From positions 1 through 7,029 of the forward strand of contig JAKAGP010000091.1 in assembly GCA_021825785.1 (NCBI GenBank): a DNA stretch of 7,029 nt. Direction: 5' to 3'. How positions within the stretch are numbered: the stretch's first letter is position 1; every line of letters starts with the position of its first letter. Below are positions 4,809 through 7,029 of the stretch, piece after piece. Under the pieces are notes generated by a model that was given only the letters and a program-made list of their open reading frames with translations, ran no database searches and was not told the DNA's origin. A program made the translations under genes and the position numbers. Origin of the DNA: Nitrospirota bacterium (GTDB taxonomy: Bacteria; Nitrospirota; Thermodesulfovibrionia; Thermodesulfovibrionales; JdFR-88).

Positions 4809-5843
4809 CTATTTGTACCTCACGCGTCCGGAACCCCTGGCTGTTTTGCCGATAATAAAAGAAGCATAGCCCGCTTTTTTGAGCAATGCGACGGCCTTTT
4901 GCGCTTCCCTCTGCGGAGTGGCCACGACAAACCCTACGCCCATGTTAAAGGTCTTTTTCATCTCAGCGTCCGGAACGCCTCCGGATCTCTGTATCAGGCC
5001 AAAGACCGGCGGGACAGGCCAAGAGCCTTCCTCTACTACCGCATTTATATTCCCGGGCAATATCCTGTTGAGATTTCCAGGTATCCCGCCCCCTGTGATA
5101 TGGGCCATTCCCTTTACCGTGACCTTGCCTGCAAGGGCTTTTTTATAAGCATTCACATATATCTTTGTTGGAGTGAGAAGCTCGGCGGCAACGGTTCGTC
5201 CAGCCAGTTCCCGCGGCTTTGCTCCCAGAGAAAGCCCGGCGGTCTCCAGCAGGGCCTTTCTTGCAAGCGAATAGCCGTTTGAATGGAGCCCGGAGGAAGC
5301 AAGCCCTATCAAGGCATCTCCGGGTTTAATGGAGGAGCCGTCTATGATCCCGCTTTTCTCCACAACACCCACGGCAAAGCCAGCCAGGTCATATTCCCCT
5401 TCTTTATAAAAATCCGGCAACTCGGCCGTCTCTCCTCCGGTAAGGGCGCAACCCGCCTGTTTGCATCCCTTCGCGATGCCCCCGATCACCCTGGAGGCCT
5501 TCAGTGCGTCAAGCTTTCCCGTCGCAAAGTAATCAAGGAAAAAAAGCGGCTCAGCGCCAGAGGTAAGGATATCGTTTACGCACATGGCCACCAGGTCTAT
5601 GCCGACTGTGCCGTGCCGCCCTGTCAAAAAGGCGATCTTCAGCTTGGTGCCGACTCCGTCTGTCCCGCTGACAAGCACGGGCTCCTTGTACTTTCCGGTG
5701 TCTAGGCTGAAGAGCGCCCCAAACAGGCCTATCCCCTTCAGCACTTCCTTTCTACCGGTCTTTTTGGCCATCGGGGAGATAAGCTCCACAAGCCGCTCAC
5801 CCTCTTTTATGTCTACTCCCGCTTTTTTATAAGTCAGACCCAA
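4809..5843 (-). CDS. purM: Phosphoribosylformylglycinamidine cyclo-ligase (AIR synthetase)
   Basis: Closes the imidazole ring of FGAM to give AIR using ATP, in de novo purine (and thiamine pyrimidine) biosynthesis in the cytoplasm. The 344 residues are full length for PurM. Visible landmarks are SGTDGVGTKLKIA (59-71, ATP-grasping loop), GIDLVAMCVNDIL (81-93), GAEPLFFLDYFATGKLD (96-112), GCALTGGETAELPDFY (131-146), SSGLHSNGYSLAR (183-195), AHITGGGIPGN (247-257) and FNMGVGF (299-305). The start is TTG at 5843, with GGGAGG (5858-5853) nine bases upstream; no ATG or GTG start fits that site. A TTG start suggests modest translation. It is divergent from surE, and glnA lies 176 bp downstream on the same strand. 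No PurR box or purine riboswitch was recognised upstream. Confidence 0.96.
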   Translation of the reverse strand: MGLTYKKAGVDIKEGERLVELISPMAKKTGRKEVLKGIGLFGALFSLDTGKYKEPVLVSGTDGVGTKLKIAFLTGRHGTVGIDLVAMCVNDILTSGAEPLFFLDYFATGKLDALKASRVIGGIAKGCKQAGCALTGGETAELPDFYKEGEYDLAGFAVGVVEKSGIIDGSSIKPGDALIGLASSGLHSNGYSLARKALLETAGLSLGAKPRELAGRTVAAELLTPTKIYVNAYKKALAGKVTVKGMAHITGGGIPGNLNRILPGNINAVVEEGSWPVPPVFGLIQRSGGVPDAEMKKTFNMGVGFVVATPQREAQKAVALLKKAGYASFIIGKTARGSGRVRYK

Positions 5844-5969
5844 AACCTGAGACCTCCCGATGAGATAGATAAGGATAAAATCAAAAAATCAAAAACCAAA
5901 GAAAGCGAAAAATGAAAATTCCCATTATTTTGCACAAATAAAGCAGCTCGGGCAAGCAGTTTTTCATCG

Positions 5970-5991
5970 CTTTTCGCCTTTTCTTTTCGCC
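5970..5991. repeat. Direct repeat CTTTTCGCC x2 upstream of surE
   Basis: CTTTTCGCC occurs at 5970-5978 and 5983-5991 within a pyrimidine-rich tract that ends just before the possible surE -10 box. It could bind a regulator of surE or purM, or simply be low-complexity sequence. Confidence 0.3.
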
Positions 5992-6001
5992 CCTTTCAAA
6001 A

Positions 6002-6010
6002 TGATACAAT
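6002..6010 (+). promoter_or_regulatory. Possible extended -10 promoter directly before surE
   Basis: TGATACAAT fits an extended -10 (TGnTAnAAT) and ends six bases before the preferred surE ATG at 6016. No good -35 is present, as extended -10 promoters allow. The predicted start is at about 6016-6018, which would give a leaderless mRNA. Confidence 0.35.
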
Positions 6011-6015
6011 TGATT

Positions 6016-6798
6016 ATGGATAAAAACAGGAAACTGATACTCGTCACGAATGACGACGGGGTCCATTCTCCCGGCATAAAGGCCCTTTTGGAGAGCATGG
6101 AAGAACTGGGAGAGGCAGTGGCCGTGGCCCCGGACAGGGAACGCTCTGCGGTAAGCCATGCGCTTACGCTGCACAGGCCCCTGAGGGTGGAACAGATCAA
6201 AGAGAACATTTACAGTATAAACGGCACCCCAACGGACTGCGTGGCCATAGGGGCGCAAAAGCTGCTTCCGCGGAAACCGGACCTCATAGTGTCGGGTATA
6301 AACAGGGGAGCGAACCTTGGGGATGATGTCACCTATTCAGGGACGGTGTCTGCCGCCATCGAAGGCACGATCATGGGGATAAGCTCCATCGCCTTTTCCC
6401 TGATGCTTGATTTTCCGTCGCCGGGCACAGGTCCCCGCCATTTTGAAACGGCTGGCAAATATGCAGGGCGCATCGCCTCCTTCGTGCTTGAAAACGGTCT
6501 TCCCTACGACACCCTCCTGAACGTCAATGTGCCTAACTCCCCGCAGGAAAACGTGAAGGGAGTCCGGTTCACAAGGCAGTCAAAACGGGTATATGACGGC
6601 TCCATACAGGAAACCATGTCCCCTTGGGGGGAGCTCTGCTACTGGATTGGCGGAGGTACGCCCATATGGGAGCGCGGCCCGGACACTGACATGGACACGG
6701 TAATGGAAGGCTATGTGTCCGTAACGCCCATACATCTCGATTTCACTAACAGCGCGGCAATAGAATGGCTTAAAGGCAAGTGGGATGGGAACGGATAA
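6016..6798 (+). CDS. surE: 5'/3'-nucleotidase SurE (stationary-phase survival protein)
   Basis: Metal-dependent phosphatase that removes phosphate from nucleoside 5'- and 3'-monophosphates, and in some members short polyphosphate; cytoplasmic. The 260-residue product is normal length. Numbered from ATG 6016: LVTNDDGVHSPG (9-20, metal ligands Asp13 and Asp14), RERSAVSHALTLHRPL (41-56, Ser44), INGTPTDCV (68-76), and SGINRGANLGDDVTYSGTV (93-111, Asn96), followed by SAAIEG. An in-frame ATG at 6001 would add five residues, but it overlaps the possible -10 box and does not fit the family N-terminus as well. Neither start has a Shine-Dalgarno sequence, unlike most genes here. It is divergent from purM. 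The pcm partner often seen next to surE elsewhere is not present in the visible 230 bp downstream. Confidence 0.95.
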   Translation: MDKNRKLILVTNDDGVHSPGIKALLESMEELGEAVAVAPDRERSAVSHALTLHRPLRVEQIKENIYSINGTPTDCVAIGAQKLLPRKPDLIVSGINRGANLGDDVTYSGTVSAAIEGTIMGISSIAFSLMLDFPSPGTGPRHFETAGKYAGRIASFVLENGLPYDTLLNVNVPNSPQENVKGVRFTRQSKRVYDGSIQETMSPWGELCYWIGGGTPIWERGPDTDMDTVMEGYVSVTPIHLDFTNSAAIEWLKGKWDGNG

Positions 6799-6814
6799 CG
6801 GGAGTGTCCGTTCC
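6788..6814 (+). repeat. 8-bp inverted repeat spanning the surE stop codon
   Basis: GGAACGGA (6788-6795) and TCCGTTCC (6807-6814) are perfect arms around an 11-base loop containing the TAA stop. No T-run follows, so it is not a standard terminator. It may be a 3'-end stabilising hairpin or a Rho-independent signal of poor quality. Confidence 0.4.
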
Positions 6815-6846
6815 ATAAATGGTTGCTGCCCAATGTCCCCCTTCCG

Positions 6847-6875
6847 TTGACAACCACCCGGTTTCAAGATAGCAT
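6847..6875 (+). promoter_or_regulatory. Predicted sigma-70 promoter of the last gene
   Basis: A perfect TTGACA (6847-6852) and TAGCAT (6870-6875, four of six matches) are separated by 17 bases. The start is expected near 6882, giving a leader of about 49 bases to the ATG at 6931. Confidence 0.55.
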
Positions 6876-6888
6876 TTAGCTGTAAATG
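6873..6888. promoter_or_regulatory. Palindrome overlapping the -10 and +1 of the last gene, candidate operator
   Basis: CATTTA-GCTG-TAAATG is a perfect inverted repeat with 6-base arms. It overlaps the -10 box and the predicted start, and only half would be transcribed, which favours a DNA-binding site over an RNA hairpin. Confidence 0.35.
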
Positions 6889-6930
6889 GGAAAAAATCAA
6901 AAAATCCGCGGCGAGGAGGTGTAAATATCC

Positions 6931-7029
6931 ATGCCAACCATCGTAGTAGACGAAGAGGAGAAGGAGATACTTAAGCACGCGCTGGAGATATATCTTTCCG
7001 ACCTGAGGGAAGAGATATACAAGACCGAA
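6931..7029 (+). CDS. Small conserved-type hypothetical protein, N-terminal part (runs off right edge)
   Basis: An open frame of 33 codons from ATG 6931 to the window end, starting MPTIVVDEEEKEILKHALEI and continuing YLSDLREEIYKTE. GAGGAGGT (6913-6920) lies ten bases upstream and a promoter precedes it, so the start is credible. The predicted structure is a short strand followed by charged helix. The E-E-x-x-x-L-x-x-x-L-x-x-Y-L-S-D-L-R-x-E-I pattern recalls small uncharacterised proteins of about 60-80 residues common in Nitrospirota and Desulfobacterota; this is from memory and no function is known to me. It is separated from surE by its own promoter and so is probably not in the surE operon. 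Confidence 0.7.
   Translation, partial: MPTIVVDEEEKEILKHALEIYLSDLREEIYKTE

Noticed and set aside
5283..5705. 140-codon open frame on the plus strand
   Set aside because: Antisense to purM and without family features; a shadow of conserved coding sequence.
5844..6000. Purine riboswitch or PurR operator in the purM upstream region
   Set aside because: No recognisable aptamer core or PurR-type palindrome was found; the stretch is mainly A/T-rich with simple short repeats.
6580..6978. 132-codon open frame on the minus strand
   Set aside because: It overlaps the end of surE and the promoter, RBS and start of the last gene; no supporting RBS or family likeness.

Overview
The window reads as an ordinary chromosomal segment of a Gram-negative bacterium. 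An ADP-heptose:LPS heptosyltransferase implies a heptose-containing LPS core. The genes mix GC-rich codons with frequent ATA (Ile) and AGG (Arg) codons and mostly carry strong AGGAGG-type ribosome binding sites. This would suit a Nitrospirota or Desulfobacterota-like lineage, but that placement is inference. I see no phage, transposase, CRISPR, tRNA or rRNA. Eight genes are supported: six complete and two cut by the window ends.

Layout. Positions 1-440 (-) hold the N-terminal part of a WaaF-type heptosyltransferase. Positions 441-905 have no convincing gene but contain three strong inverted repeats: a nested fold at 533-684, a bulged hairpin at 766-813 and a perfect 12-bp hairpin at 860-886. 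A small cupin gene (906-1241, -) and an MFS transporter gene (1422-2630, +) diverge from a common 180-bp region. The transporter converges on a small exported OB-fold-like protein gene (2715-2999, -), and the two share a bidirectional terminator. Next come glnA (3220-4632, -) with its own terminator, then purM (4809-5843, -, TTG start). surE (6016-6798, +) diverges from purM. A last small conserved-type gene starts at 6931 (+) and runs off the end.

The genes are mostly single-gene units with their own promoters or terminators. glnA (glutamine synthesis) and purM (de novo purine synthesis) share nitrogen-economy logic, since purine synthesis consumes glutamine. surE is a nucleotide phosphatase. 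No dedicated multi-gene system is visible.

Most worth a second look: (1) the GlnA is of the GSI-beta type, yet has Phe398 where the adenylylated Tyr is expected; (2) a perfect 18-bp palindrome overlaps the predicted start of the glnA transcript, and a second palindrome overlaps the promoter of the last gene; (3) the structured region 533-684 looks like an RNA gene or a small repeat; (4) surE and waaF lack Shine-Dalgarno sites and have -10-like boxes placed as if their transcripts were leaderless. I found no convincing sign of a wholly new biological system.
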